A stretch of 64,000 nt of DNA from Odobenus rosmarus divergens. Taxonomy: Eukaryota; Chordata; Mammalia; Carnivora; Odobenidae. The DNA lies in contig NW_004451882.1 of the NCBI RefSeq assembly GCF_000321225.1, forward strand, positions 1 to 64,000, in the 5' to 3' direction. The notes under the pieces were generated by a model. It did no database searches. It was not told where the DNA came from and saw only the letters and a list, made by a program, of their open reading frames with translations. The translations under genes and the position numbers were made by a program. Shown here one piece after another: positions 21,437 through 33,215 of the stretch. Position 1 is the stretch's first letter. Every line of letters begins with the position of its first letter.

Positions 21437-21643
21437 ATGGCCTTGCTCCACATGGACTCTGTCAAAGTCAAACCCCTCCTGGGGCTTCAGTCCAAGTGGC
21501 ACCAGCCCATGTGGACTCAGTCAACCTGGCACCAACTCACATGGGGCTGAGTCAAAATGGCACCCACTCAAGTAAACTCTGTCCAAGTGTCACCAGCCCA
21601 CAAGGCCTTGGTCCAAATGGCACCCACTCAGGCGGCCTTGGGT
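21437..21643. repeat. 30-bp minisatellite (about 6-7 degenerate units)
   Basis: Successive units of 30 bp (with an occasional 1-bp change in length), roughly ACATGGACTCAGTCCAAATG + GCACCCACTC. Examples are the units carrying AGTCCAAGTGGCACCAGCCC, AGTCAACCTGGCACCAACTC, AGTCAAAATGGCACCCACTC and GGTCCAAATGGCACCCACTC. Because the period is divisible by three, the array keeps one frame open (21,358-21,855) and gives a decapeptide periodicity, but nothing else suggests coding. Confidence 0.8.
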
Positions 21644-21775
21644 TGCCTGGCTGGGTTCCCACGGTACCCTCTTGCACCCTCTCAGACAATAGACAGTGTC
21701 TGGCAAGTCATGCAATAATGCTGGGCTCCCAGCAGTTACAGTCCCTCAGAGTGGGAGCCACTGGTCCAGATGGCT

Positions 21776-21781
21776 GTGTAC

Positions 21782-21815
<34 letters not shown>

Positions 21816-21836
21816 TTGCTTGTTTGTTTGTTTTTT
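21776..21836. repeat. (TG)n microsatellite with (TTTG)n end
   Basis: GTGTACGTGTGTGTATATGT leads into about 11 uninterrupted TG units, then TTTGCTTGTTTGTTTG and a T run. Confidence 0.95.
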
Positions 21837-21954
21837 TATAGATTCTACTCGGTAAGAAGGTAGATCCAGAAGCTGCTCTGGATAAATAGGGGTTGGGGCC
21901 TATTTAAGAGCTCCTCTTTCTCTCTCCCCAACTCCTGATCTTCAGCCAGAAAAG

Positions 21955-22250
21955 ACCTGCAAGGCAGCTCCATTTACTCAGTAAATAGTTGTTGAGCACT
22001 TACTGTAGCAGGACTGTTCTAGATGTCTGGGGTATGTCAGGGAACAAAACCCACCTGCAAGGCAGCTCCATTTACTCAGTGAATAGTTGTTGAGCACTTA
22101 CTGTAGCAGGACTGTTCTAGATGTCTGGGGTATGTCAGGGAACAAAACCCACCTGCAAGGCAGCTCCATTTACTCAGTAAATAGTTGTTGAGCACTTACT
22201 GTAGCAGGACTGTTCTAGATGCTTGGGGTATGTCAGGGAACAAAACTCCA
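21955..22250 (-). repeat. 98-bp tandem triplication of an antisense L2 fragment
   Basis: Three head-to-tail copies start at 21,956, 22,054 and 22,152 (period 98). Each contains CTGCAAGGCAGCTCCATTTA, TTGTTGAGCACTTACTGTAG and GGGGTATGTCAGGGAACAAA. Copies 1 and 2 differ at about one base and copy 3 at two or three. The unit itself reads as antisense L2 (ATTTATTGAGCACCTACTATG..TTCTAGG..GGGAACAAAAC). Confidence 0.9.
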
Positions 22251-22454
22251 TGCCTTGCTGGGGAATGTCTGCCTCTGAGATCCCAGTTTGGAGGTCACTG
22301 GTCTCGCGGTGATGACCCTTAGTCTCCTGGGCTGGGATCCCTGGGAAGACCCAGGATTTAAAAAAAAAAAAAAAGGGAAGCTTGCTTTTGGCCACCTGCT
22401 CTTCCTCTCACCCCTTTCCAGTTGCTTCGTTCTGTACCCTGCACATTTTTACAA

Positions 22455-22595
22455 AACCGGCAGCTGAGTTTGTGACTGTGGACAAATGCCTTTTTCTTTC
22501 CAGAGTTTAGTTTCCTCATTTACAAGAAGAGGGGCTGTGACTTTAGAGCTCCAGTCCTCTTCCAGCTCTGTAATTGAGTCTAATTAACTCAGCAG
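22455..22595 (+). mobile_element. MIR-family fragment, sense
   Basis: GAGTTTAGTTTCCTCATTTA, CAAGAAGAGGGGCTGTGA and CCTCTTCCAGCTCTGTAATT match the MIR 3' core/tail (CAGTTTCCTCATCTGTAAAA ... CCCTTCCAGCTCTAAAATT). Confidence 0.6.
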
Positions 22596-22959
22596 AAATA
22601 ACACCACCCCATTTAGCTCAACTGTCTCCTCACCCTCCCCCCATATGCGCAAATAAACACTTGGTGGTGTCTTAGAAACGAGCCAAGCAATGTTAACATA
22701 ACTCTGAAGCTATGTTGGTTAGCAGAGCTCAGTACGACTTCTCTCTTTAGATGCCAATCTTTCAACAGACATTCGAGAACCTTTCTTTCCTTAGGCCTAG
22801 CCGGAGATCCGTGGAGAGCGGTAGCTATGGAGGCCAAGGGAACAGCATCAGGAGCTGCTGGGATGCTTGGATGTTAGATGCAAAACAAACAGAAAAAGGA
22901 GCGCTCCCCTCCCTGCAGCTCCCATCACACTGTCCTCTATCACTTTTGCTCGTGTGGCA
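22596..22959. other. Unassigned stretch
   Basis: No repeat or gene recognised. Confidence 0.4.
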
Positions 22960-23032
22960 TTCAAATGTGAGTGGGAACCGTGTTTCTGGCACATGGTAGA
23001 CATTCAAGGAATGTTTGCTGAGTGAGTGAGCA
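22960..23032 (+). mobile_element. L2/MIR 3'-end fragment, sense
   Basis: TTTCTGGCACATGGTAGACA followed by TTCAAGGAATGTTTGCTGAG is the typical LINE2 terminus (GGCACATAGTAGGTGCTCAATAAATGTTTG). Confidence 0.65.
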
Positions 23033-26000
23033 GACTCTAGTCTAGTCCTTTTTTTGTTCGCATGGTTCTACTCACCCTTTACCAGCTGGCTCTGCTTTGG
23101 GAAGGAATACACACGATGTTGGGTAGAGTAATCTGCTAAAGAAGTTGAGAATAGGCTAAAGTCAACCGCGTCTCTGTGCCAGATTGTTCCACGTTCTGCT
23201 TCCTTTCGGCTCAGTGTTCTTACACTGACCCTTTTTTGACATCTGACAAAGCAGTGAAGGCCTTTCAGATGTATGGTCCTCTAAGGGAAATAGATCTTCA
23301 GCAAGGACTTTGTGGGAAGCCAGCAGGAGGAGAAACTTCAGATTGGTGGTACTACACCTAATCCACCCTGCTGTGGCAAGTGAGGGGGGACTTTGGGTGA
23401 GCACAGGCTGAGCCTGCCACACTTGACTTCCACCTGCCACCAGGATCAGCACCTGAGCAACTTCTACCTACCCTCTACCTGGCACTTCCAAGGGAGCCTT
23501 TCTGAAATGATCCTGCCTGGGAGAGGAATCTGATATACAAACCCATGGAGTAGGCCTTAGTGAATGCAAAGTGGTTACATTAAGGATTGGGGTTCTGTTT
23601 ATTGACAGGGTCATGGCCTCTCCTGGTTATGACCCCCGAGGGACCCCGGCATGGAAACGGGATTTGTAACGTAACACTAACAATAACACACTAGAGACAG
23701 CCGTGACAGGGCCTGTTTCTCCTACATGCTGCAGCTGGTTCCCCAGGATGAAGACAGAGCAGGGAGCGGACAGGGTAGGCAAGGGATCAGGAGACAAAAG
23801 GGCAAGCATGGCATCTGTGGGCCTGGAGGTCCCCAGCCAGGAGTCCAGCAGGGGGTTCCGTGGTCCTTGTTGCTGGACAGTTCGCCCCCTGCTCCTGACG
23901 CCTGCATCGCACCTGTCTGGATGGTGCTGTGAGCTCTGGACGCCCAGTCCTTCTCAGCCAGTGCCCAGCCTCAATGCAGAAACCCCCTCCACAGATCCCC
24001 CTCTCAGCAAGAAAATCTGCTCTCCGTCCACCACACCTCCACTCCCTGCCCCTTGTGAACATGTATTGTTTTTCTCTCTGGGGGCTGTGGAGGTAGGAAG
24101 GCAGAGCACAGAGAGGAAGAATGGGAACCTGAAGTCCCAGGGATTTTTCAGTCCATGGGCAGGGGGGGGAAAAGCTGGAATAGGACGTTCCCTGCAGTTC
24201 CCTCCTTTGTTTCTTGGGGGCAGGGTTTGGGGGACTGCAGTGAACCGTTCCTGGGGAGGCGAAAGGGTCTCTGAAATCACATCACGTAAGAAACCCTCTC
24301 CTCTAGCTTTTCATCAGTGGCTTCTTTTCTGGTCTGCATGAAAGGAGAAATCCGTGTGACCTCTGGGGCCGGACACAGGAGAATTTCCCGGTTGGCCAAA
24401 TGAGTGGAGGGTTTAGAAGAATAGCCATCATCTCTGCTAGTTTTCCCATCAGGTCTATATGTCAGCCCTTGCCCATCCAACAGACAAGAAGCACCAGTGC
24501 GTGGAGATTCTAGAATAACCTGGCATTAATTCAGTGGTGGTTTCCAGAGGAAATAGTTAAGAACCTTTTTCTCCATCATGCACTCTGGGAGTGTCGATTT
24601 CCTTGAACCGAGGCATCATGAACAAGAACAGTGTCGGCAGCAGTCCCCCCAGTGGTCTCCACTGAGGACCTCCCTTCCTGAAATCCTCCAGTATCTCAAG
24701 TTTCCGACAAGTTTCCTTTTCTGATGCCAGTGTTTAACCAAGCCTGGTGTCCCAGAGGTCCTCTCGGGGCTAGCCCTTCTTTGACCACATGGTGTTGTCT
24801 GCTTGGTGGGGAAGCCAAGGAACTCAATGCTATGCTTGAAGTATTAAAAAACAAAAACAAAAACAAAAACCCGGGAAAGCGTGGCCCTGAACTTGCCTAT
24901 ATACTTAGCTTCATGTTCTCATAGTGAGGTTGCAATGGTCACTAGGAGCTGGGCACACCCAGGCTTCACAGACAGAATGAGGACCTTCATAGATAGTTAA
25001 TTTGCCACCTCATTGGTTTTCCATACTCAGTGATCAGAATTTAAACTGAATAAACTTTCTCCTGGCCTTTGGTTACTATGTGGAGATTTGGACCAGAGCA
25101 CTTACTCTTTGGTTGGCTAAATTTCTAGATGAGGAGGAGGTGGTTGATAACTCAATGCGACTTTTTAAATTCTTCCAAGTAGATCTCTCAATATGCGCCC
25201 AAACTCACATCCACCTCAGAATTCAATTCCCACCTCACTCGCGAACACTTCCTAGACCACTGTAGCTCATAGATGTGTTTTCTGTCTGTGTGTATTTGAC
25301 CCATATAAAATACTGTCTTGGATCCTACTTGGTACTCTTGTATCTCATCACTGTCCATTAGTTCATGGCCATTTCTTATTTCCCTCAAAGAGTGGGATGA
25401 CCCCTGAGTGCAGAGGCTTTAGGGATGCTGACACCATTCTTAGCAGGTTGGGTGGATGCCAGCTTCTTCTCAGCGTATGCATGTTGGCCACACGGGAGCA
25501 TCATCATGGCTTGAAATTCAGTGTTTTTTCAGAGCCAGGGATTCTCAGAAAGGCAGCCAAAGAAGAGAGTCCCAAATCACTTGCAAGTAATTTAGATATA
25601 TTTTCCTCATCTTTGCATGAAAATTACATGATTAACATCTCATATTTGGGTCCAATTTTTTGTCTCCTCTCTCAACTCTGTCTGTCCCCTTCCCCTTTCC
25701 CCCCCTTCCCACCTCCCTTTTACAAAAGTAGAGACAAAAGTTACCGGAAGTCTCAATTGTCGGACTTCAAAGTCTTTGCTAAACATTTGACATTTGACAG
25801 TGTGTCCCCCTCCCTTCCTCCTCACCCCCATCTCGCTTGCCTGGGCACAAGCCTCAGAGAGATAACCATATCAGGCAGAATAAATGAAGCTTGTTTCCTT
25901 CTAAATTTGCTTCCTCCCACACAGCATGGCCCCGTGCCCTGGGGTTGGCAGTGCACCTCACCCCAGACTTTTCTCTATTGACTATTTAGGTGGAGGCAGT

Positions 26001-26069
26001 GGGCTAGAAATAGTAGAAGAACGTACATTCACCAGACAGAAATCACGGACCTTCTGCATCGGAAAGATC
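23033..26069. other. Long unassigned, GC-rich stretch; no supported exon
   Basis: About 3 kb with no confident element. The longest frame in the window (23,703-24,341, 212 codons, plus) lies here. It is Pro/Ser/Gly-rich, overlaps several frames of 60-108 codons on the minus strand and shows no domain. The overlap of long frames on both strands points to GC-driven chance. An (AAAAAC)n tract sits at 24,845-24,872. If the window hides an exon, this is the likeliest place, but I cannot support one. Confidence 0.45.
24845..24872. repeat. (AAAAAC)n simple repeat
   Basis: Four to five tandem hexamers at the end of a short A-rich stretch. Confidence 0.9.
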
Positions 26070-26237
26070 CAAACGGAAAGTCTCGTCTCACATTGCCATT
26101 TTATGGATGAGGAAACCCAGGCCTGGAGGAGCTCAATGTACTGTCTGAAACCAGAATTAGATACCCAACAAATAGAGCAGGCACTGGAAGCCAGAAGTCT
26201 CCTAATACCCAGTCTGATATTCTTTCTACCTCCAGAC
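26070..26237 (-). mobile_element. MIR, antisense
   Basis: GCCATTTTATGGATGAGGAA, ACCCAGGCCTGGAGGAGC and CCAGTCTGATATTCTTTCTA follow reversed MIR. Confidence 0.75.
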
Positions 26238-28779
26238 AAAGACAGAGAAATTACAAATTTGAGCAATAACACTGAAAGTTCAGAGGGTGGACTTTTCCAG
26301 TGTCCAAGTGGACTAAACTGTCCCATTAGCTCATTGTGGGTGATACAGAGAAGCTTTGTCCTCTGGCAACCTGCCCTGGAGGACACCTAGAGTAGCTGCT
26401 TCCTACGTGACTCGGGGTCTGCGTAAGGGGAAGGTGGCTGGGCTCTCCGTAGAGTGCAAGTGTGCGCCCAATTCTCACGTGCACTGTGTGGTGTTGGCTG
26501 GGATGTGACTCCTGCAGCCTGTCCCAACCCACTGGACACTGGTTGGGTTCCGTGCTGAAGCATCATGGCAGTCATAACGAGGAAAGGGAAGCTGGAGCCA
26601 CTGGAAACAGGGCTGGGGTCCTGAGGAGGAAGAGTACACAGCTCCCTACTGGGAAGTGCAGAGCATTGCTTCAAACACCCTTCAGAGGGACAGAAATTCC
26701 ACTACTGAAGTTTTTTACTTTAGGTCTATAGGGGATTTTAGAATGGAATCTATAGAGAAATAAAAAGGACTCTAAAAATGGTAACTCCTTACTAGGAATT
26801 GGAAGGTTTGATAGGGATAAAAGTTGGAGGAGGAAAATGGAAAGAAGCCCCCAAATCTTGGCTGTCTCCATTCTCCTCCTTCTAGCACATTGGTGAACAC
26901 ACACACACACACACGTACACACACACACACTTCCCCTTGTGCTATCCGGAAGACAAACAGAGGTTGGCAAGCCCTCATTCATCTGCCACCAACTGACTGA
27001 AATAAATCTCTCATCCAGAGCTGCCTGCCCCCGTGACCTGTGTGGGGGCATCAAGAGCATTAGCTCAGTGAGGATGTCCGTAGCTTCCAGTGAACCTTCT
27101 GCTTTTATAAGGTTTAGGGAATCTGGCCTGCCCCAGTCCTCCTGCGCACCTGTAGCCCTCACAGGTAGACTAGTTTTGTGCTTTTTTAAAAGTATATTCT
27201 TGTCCCACACTCCCAGCCTCCAGGGGCCCTCTGAGGCAGGAGAACCTCCCACTTGCTCACCACTCCGCCTGTGTGCTTCCCAGTCAGCGAGGGCAATTTT
27301 TCAGAAAACTATTTTTAGAAATAGTAACCTCAGAATAAACACAGCACACCAGATGCTGGTGTTTTTCTGGGGCAACTGAGCTGAGGATCATTTGTTTAAA
27401 GAGAAAGGTAAAACAGCCAACCTTGCTAAGGCGGCGGTTTGCAGATTGCTGGGTTTTACTCCCCCTAGTGGCAAGATTTTAGAAGACATGACTCCCCCTT
27501 GACCCAGACTAGTAAGCCTTCAGTGTGGGCAGAATTTTTATGTGAACTCGATTGTACTTCTAGGCTTCTAGTTTGAAGAGTAAGGATAGATTGCACCCTA
27601 ATTTGATGGGTACAAGATGTGCTAAGAATACCAGGACAATTTCTCTGCCTATTTTCCTTATTTCTGGAAGGATCGATCGTTAAATAAACTATATGTTGAA
27701 AACGAGGTTATAGTAAAACTGCTGGGTATTTTTGTTTAAACAAAATCTAGTCCTTAAACAGAATATACGTATAATAAGGGAACTGATAAGGTAAATTCCA
27801 TAGTATACACTTCTTTCCTAAGTAAGGGTCAGCGGTTCTGCTAGCTTCATAAAAGACAGGATGAAAAAGAAAAAGTTAGAAGGGGGATTTGTCAGTCCAA
27901 TATTGTAAAGAAAACACAACAAAACAATAAAAAAAGGGTCTCTGACTGTAAGCCTTGAGAGGCCAAAGGCACGTTACCTAAAGTCACCAAGGTTTTCCCT
28001 TTCGGGAAGTTTTAATCATATTTCTTACAATCATTTTTTTTTTTCTTAGTTAACTTGGTCCAGCCTACAAAAAGACAACAGAAGAAACTAAATGACTTTT
28101 GTAGACCTTCTCAATCCTAAGATTCTACAGTGCAGCACTCTAAGAGTCTTCTGGCTGGAAGAAGGCTGTAATTGGAAAGGCTTTCGCTGGCCTGAAGACC
28201 ATAATCCTCAGATCAAAGATGCTCCTCCTTGTGGAAAGAATAGATGGACAATTCTCTAGTTACATTATAAATGACCAGGTTTCTCCTACAACTTGGCTGT
28301 GGCTCACTAGTATCTGGGTGACAAAGTAAAACCAAAATGACTGTGACTGACAGGAGGGAAAACATATGCAGTAATTGATCAGTCAAATCATGCTCATTTC
28401 TCAGCCCATTTTGAGTCACTTTTTGTAAATTATGGAACTGTATTCATTCATGCGACAAAAAGCATTCCATTCACAAATAGTTCAGCTGAGCTGACAATTG
28501 ATTCATTATGAGTTCTTTGCTGAAAGGCAGACTGGTTTTCCAGAGTAACAGCCTCTTCTTTGACTGTCCATCTCTCTCTATTCATAGTCACCATTTTTAC
28601 ATTTTTTTACTCATAACTTATCTAACTTCTAACAACTACTGGTAGGGAGACCAGCAAATCCATCCCCCCATAGCCTGTGGGTTCCAAATGACACATTGGT
28701 CCTCTGAAATGGATAGTCACAAAGAGCATGTTGGTGCTGATTCTCCTATATATACTGCTGAGTTTCCCTTTATTGCCAG
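26238..28779. other. Long unassigned stretch; CA microsatellite inside
   Basis: About 2.5 kb with no repeat family recognised apart from the CA tract below. Frames of up to 193 codons on the minus strand (26,671-27,252) contain the translated CA repeat (VCVCTCVCVCV) and are not credible proteins. A perfect MEF2-type CTATTTTTAG occurs at about 27,309. Confidence 0.45.
26896..26931. repeat. (CA)n microsatellite
   Basis: Two CA runs separated by a single GT step (ACACACGTACACAC). Confidence 0.95.
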
Positions 28780-28856
28780 TGAGAGGAAAAGATACATACC
28801 ATCTGACCCTGGGAGCAAAATCATACCCAGTTGAGAACCACTGACCTAAGAAGAGG
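28780..28856. mobile_element. hAT (MER5/MER20-like) terminal fragment
   Basis: CCTGGGAGCAAAATCATACC followed by CAGTTGAGAACCACTGACC carries the GGTTGAGAACCACTG terminus of this non-autonomous hAT group. Only one end is recognisable. Confidence 0.55.
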
Positions 28857-28934
28857 TGTTGAGATTGGGAGAGTCTTAATTTTTTCCTTTTTTGTCATTC
28901 ACTGTTTTTTTTTCCCATTTATATTTTTCAACAG

Positions 28935-29490
28935 CTAATTATAGAAGACCTATACTATGGAGTAAGTTTTAAGGATCAGTAGTGAACAAAAATCAAATTC
29001 CTGTCCTCAAGTAACTTATATTCTAGTACATGTGTGGGAAGGAGACTGATCGTAAACACAAAACAAATACACCAAAAGGTTCCTGAGGGTGATAAACATC
29101 AGGAAGAAAAAAAACAAGGTAGTGAGCTAAAGAGTGACTAGGTCAGGCCTAACAAGGAAGCATGAGGGCCCTGGAGAGCCCTGAATACCGGATCTTGTGT
29201 TTAGCTTCATCTTGAATCTCAGCAGATGAGAGAAATTGCCATGGTGGTAGTGGCATGAGGGAGTGTTGAAAAGGAGACTGATGCTACCCAGGCCCTGTTG
29301 TGGAAGTTTCCTCTGACAGTAGTCTGTGTGTAGAATATTTGGAAAGGAGAATAGCCATGAAAGCCAATAAATTGGTTAGGAGATTGTTACGATTATCAAG
29401 AAAAAAGATAGAATCCTGAGGTAGGTGGTGGCAGTGGGGATGGAAAGGAGGGACAGCAAATGAGGGATTTAGAGCAGAATTTATTTGATT
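28935..29490 (-). mobile_element. L2, antisense (3' part)
   Basis: GTGAACAAAAATCAAATTCC, TCAAGTAACTTATATTCTAG, GGTTAGGAGATTGTTACGAT and GGTGGTGGCAGTGGGGATGG follow reversed L2 over more than 500 bp, well beyond the usual short tail. Confidence 0.7.
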
Positions 29491-30914
29491 TGGGATTTAA
29501 CAGATGATTAGAAAATAAAACCTTTTATGACTTTTCCACATGAAGATGTTAAAACAAATTAAATACCACAATCAACTTGACTCTATGAAAACAGGACTGT
29601 TTTAACTCATGAAAAGGTAGAGAGAACATAGTCTTAGAATGAAGGGCAATCTTCTAGGTACATTTTAATTTTATGCAGAACTAACTAGACCGTCTTATTG
29701 TCCTCATTGCATCATAGACCAGTACCCCCTATGCAGGTCTAATATGGTTCTAAGACCAGCATTTTGCAAACTGTGGGTGTCAGGCTTACCTGAACATGTG
29801 ATGGGTTATGAGACTGGAAGAAAACAAGGGGTGTAGAAGATCACTCCAAAATTTTGTACTTGGATGAGCAAGTATTTGAGGAAATCATTAATAAAATTTA
29901 GGAAGAAGAGGAGGTAGTTTTGAATCAAGAGCAGTAAGTCTGGATTGAAAGCTGTTACTAAGATGGTGGAGGTGCCTCCCTGATAAAAGGTTTGGTGAAT
30001 AGTTGCAAACATTGTATTGAGGTGAAGGTTGAGTTAGGACCACAAATCTAGGTTTTTGTAATCATTCAAATGAAAATAATTGAAGTCATTGGGATGGGCA
30101 CAATCTCTAAGGGAGGAAGGAAGAAGGAGAGGGGACTAAGCCCAGAACATTGGAGAAAATCACCAGGCAGAAGTTAGCCACAACTCAAACGAACTATAGT
30201 GGTACCCAATGAGCCCAGAGGATGAGTGAAGCAGAGCGGCCGGATGCCAGAGAATGAACTGGTTATAAGAAAATTGGGATCCAGACTGTAGACACCATCT
30301 TTTTAAATGTAAAAGGAAGGGCTGAAGATATTTCATATGTTGGATGAAGATGTTGAGGTATCAAAGCAACAACAAGAAGAGAGTCACAAGGGAAGAGAAA
30401 AGATGGGAAAGGAAGCCCTCATACATGACTACAGCCATCTGCTATAAGAGATGAAGAAGGACTAGGGTTTCAAAGAATGAAAACCTTTTGTTTTCAAACA
30501 AAACTGTGGAAATTTAGTAAGGAGTTAACAAGTTAAGCTGAAAAAGCATAACCAAGAAGGACTGAGGGGCCAACTCGCTTTAAATAGCTTGTGTTGATTA
30601 TAGACCAAATCAGCACCATGTCATAAATTTCTTGAGCTATCCTTGGCTGTTGAGGAGGAAGCAAAGAGAAAGCAAGAGTCAGACATTAGCACTAGAAGCA
30701 AGAAGAAAGACCAAAGAATTTGAGGTGTCCAGAGTTTTAGAGGGAGAAACACTGACAGGGCCACATCTGGCCAGAAATGGGTGGAACAATTAGGAAATCA
30801 GAGTGATGTTGAGGGACAACAAGTCACAATAATGGGAAAAGCATGTTCGAGGGATTTCAGCAAGGACCCTTGTTGTGGCTTTAGTGTGGTCAGAAAGGAG
30901 GAGACCTAAGATTA
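29491..30914 (-). mobile_element. L2, antisense (deeper part, diverged)
   Basis: Further reversed L2 signals: AGATCACTCCAAAATTTTGT (compare GATGACTCCTAGGTTTTTGG), AGATGGTGGAGGTGCCTCCC, and ACTAAGCCCAGAACATTGGA (compare ACTGAGCCCTGGGGCACTCC). It probably continues the element at 28,935. Parts, especially 29,500-29,800 and 30,260-30,780, are too diverged to be sure. Confidence 0.5.
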
Positions 30915-31505
30915 AGATCAACTCCACAAATATGTTTTGCTCGTCAGCTATGTGCCTGACCATTATGGTTAATAAGACATGTGAGGTCCCTGTTTTCATG
31001 GATTTATATTCTAGTAGTGAGAGCAGAAGGTAGGAAAGGAGAGAAAATTAAAAAAAAAATGGGGAAAACATCAGGTGATGATGACAATTTAAATAGAGTC
31101 CCATGATTGCAAGTGGCTGTGGTTACCATACACTGGGTAGGAAAGGCAGGTCTCTGAGGAAAGACATTTAAGTGAAGATCTGAACCATTATATGGAGGTG
31201 GCCACATGATGAGTTCACAAGACATGCTTATGTTTATGGAGTGGGGAACACAAGGAAGAGAGGCATCAAGGATAATTCCTAAATGTTTGAATCAAAACAA
31301 TAAGTGACTCTTTTTACTGTTGGGAAGACTACAGAGGAGGAGGTTGAGAAGGGGGTGAGGATTGGCAGAAAATCAAGAATTCTCTTTGCCACATAAAGCT
31401 TAGCATGTCAGATGGGCCATCCTGAACATGAAGATGTTCTAAGCATGAAGAGATGATGAGTGAAGGCCAATAGGGGTTGTGAAGGTCAAAGAATATTAGG
31501 GAGTA
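30915..31505 (-). mobile_element. Second L2, antisense
   Basis: The pattern restarts: CAGCTATGTGCCTGACCATT, TTTCATGGATTTATATTCTA, CTGAGGAAAGACATTTAAGT, then GGCATCAAGGATAATTCCTA and GAGGTTGAGAAGGGGGTGAG. The restart shows two L2 copies in the same orientation, end to end. Confidence 0.65.
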
Positions 31506-32684
31506 AAAACCTTGGGTTGCAAATATCATCCTTGCTCAATGTCCTTGAGGTTGTTACAGAAGACAGCAGGATATCACTTGAAAAAAAAAATAACTTGGAG
31601 AAAGTTATTTTTCTCCAAGTTAAAGAACTGAAATTTCAAGGAATAATGGCAAGTTTTCTTGATGGCATCCTAAAGGCTAGTGGATGGTGAGGAAAAGGAT
31701 CTATAGATAGATAAATAGATTGATAATAGATGATGGATATTATATATATGTATGTATGTATATATATTTATATGTGAAGCAGTTGAAAATAGTAGTTGAT
31801 AGAGACTTAATAATTCTACTTGATAATAATTTAAATAATATTTTAGCAATTGAGCAAGGATGCTCATTAGCATAGAATGCATAAGAGAATAACTAAAATC
31901 TAGGCCGTGAGCAAACCTGTAATAGATGACAGCATTATTGTCCCATTAAATATAGCAATCTACTGAGGCAGAGTATTAAGAGATATAGCCAGGATATATT
32001 AATAATAGTAGCAGAAGTAGCATTGAAGGATCTAAGACGATCCAATGTTGCAATTCTTACAAGTTCAACCTAAGATTTCCTCTCTTCTGTATCTACTTGT
32101 GTGTGTGCGTGTGTGTGTTCTCAGCACAGTTTTTGGCTACTATTTCTCTAAGTAAACATGTGATTCTAATGAAATTTGCTGAATTTCAAGCAGCCACACG
32201 TGTAGGAAAGCTGCCCAAGTTGGATATTTGTGGAATGCTGATTTTCCATACATATCAACATTTGGTAATTATCATCAGAACTATTCATGCACATTTAAAA
32301 GTGGAAATAAAGTTAAGAGAGATTCAACAGGGACCTCAGATGACCTATTGGGTAACCCTTAGAGGTAATCAGTCCTTTCAATGAATGCATAGCCACTGAG
32401 GCCTGTGTGACTAGTCACTCTTCTTAACTCACTTCTGGAAATATTCTTAACAGAAACATCCTACGTTTTGTCTTTAAAACTCCACACATAGGATGGAGTA
32501 ACACCTCTCTAACTAGTGAGCTACAAGCAAATCATAATAAGTATGTTTCAAAATTGACACTAGTCTGTATTTGTAACCTTTCATAATTTTCTAAGTTTCC
32601 CAAGACCTGTTTCTTCATATTTTTAAAAATCTCTCTCAAAGGCTTTGTTAGCATATAGGTTTTAAATAATACCCACTGACAAAG
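31506..32684. other. Unassigned, AT-rich; two simple repeats
   Basis: Contains an AT/TAGA-type tract (31,698-31,775: ATAGATAGATAAATAGAT, then TATATATGTATGTATG) and a short TG tract (32,097-32,118). No repeat family or exon recognised elsewhere. Confidence 0.45.
31591..31622. other. Perfect 12-bp inverted repeat (hairpin)
   Basis: TAACTTGGAGAA and TTCTCCAAGTTA are separated by an 8-nt loop. It lies just after an A10 run. No role known. Confidence 0.8.
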
Positions 32685-33215
32685 TATATTAGTTATTGAT
32701 TGCTGTGTGACAAATCACCCCAAAACCTAGCTGTGAAAACAACAAATACTTATTTTCGGTGGATTTCTGTGAATCAGGAATCTGGAAGAGGCTTAGCCAC
32801 ATGGTTGTGAAACAGGGTCTATCTTAAGGCTAGAACCAAAATATTGGCAGGGGCTGCAGGCATCTCAAGGCTCAACTTAGGGAGGACCCACTTCTAAGAT
32901 TGCACACATGGCTGTTGGCAGCCCTCAGTTCCCTGTCACGTAGGTCTCTCCACAGAGCTGACTCCACAGAAGCTAACACGGTAGCTAGCTTCTCCCAAGG
33001 TGAAGTGATACAAGAGGGATGGGAGAGAGAACCTAAGATAGAAACCAGAGTCTGCTTATAACCTAATCTTGGAAGTGACATCCCATCACTGCTACAATAT
33101 TCTATTCATTAAAAACAAATTAATGACTCTCCCTAACATTGAAGGGAAAGAGAATATACAAGAGTGTGAATATCAGAAAAGGATCATTGGGGACAATCAT
33201 ACAGACTGCCAACTG
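32685..33215 (+). mobile_element. MaLR/ERVL-like solo LTR
   Basis: TATATTAGTTATTGATTGCT, GTGACAAATCACCCCAAAAC, GTGAATCAGGAATCTGG, GGCTGTTGGCAGCCCTCAGT, AGTGACATCCCATCACTGCT and ATCATTGGGGACAATCATAC follow the order of a well-known mammalian LTR of about 500 bp. No internal retroviral sequence flanks it. The subfamily was not assigned with confidence. Confidence 0.7.

Noticed and set aside
21358..21855. 165-codon frame as a repeat protein gene
   Set aside because: Open only because the minisatellite period is a multiple of three; it ends in a translated TG microsatellite and has no other coding evidence.
21955..22250. CRISPR-like array
   Set aside because: Three contiguous direct repeats without spacers, derived from L2 in a mammalian genome.
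23703..24341. Longest open frame in the window (212 codons, plus)
   Set aside because: Pro/Ser/Gly-rich with no domain, overlapped by several minus-strand frames of 60-108 codons in GC-rich DNA, with no splice or promoter context. Best explained as chance.
26671..27252. 193-codon frame, minus strand
   Set aside because: Includes the translated CA microsatellite and no domain resemblance.
27305..27320. MEF2 site CTATTTTTAG
   Set aside because: A single 10-bp AT-rich match is expected by chance in 64 kb.
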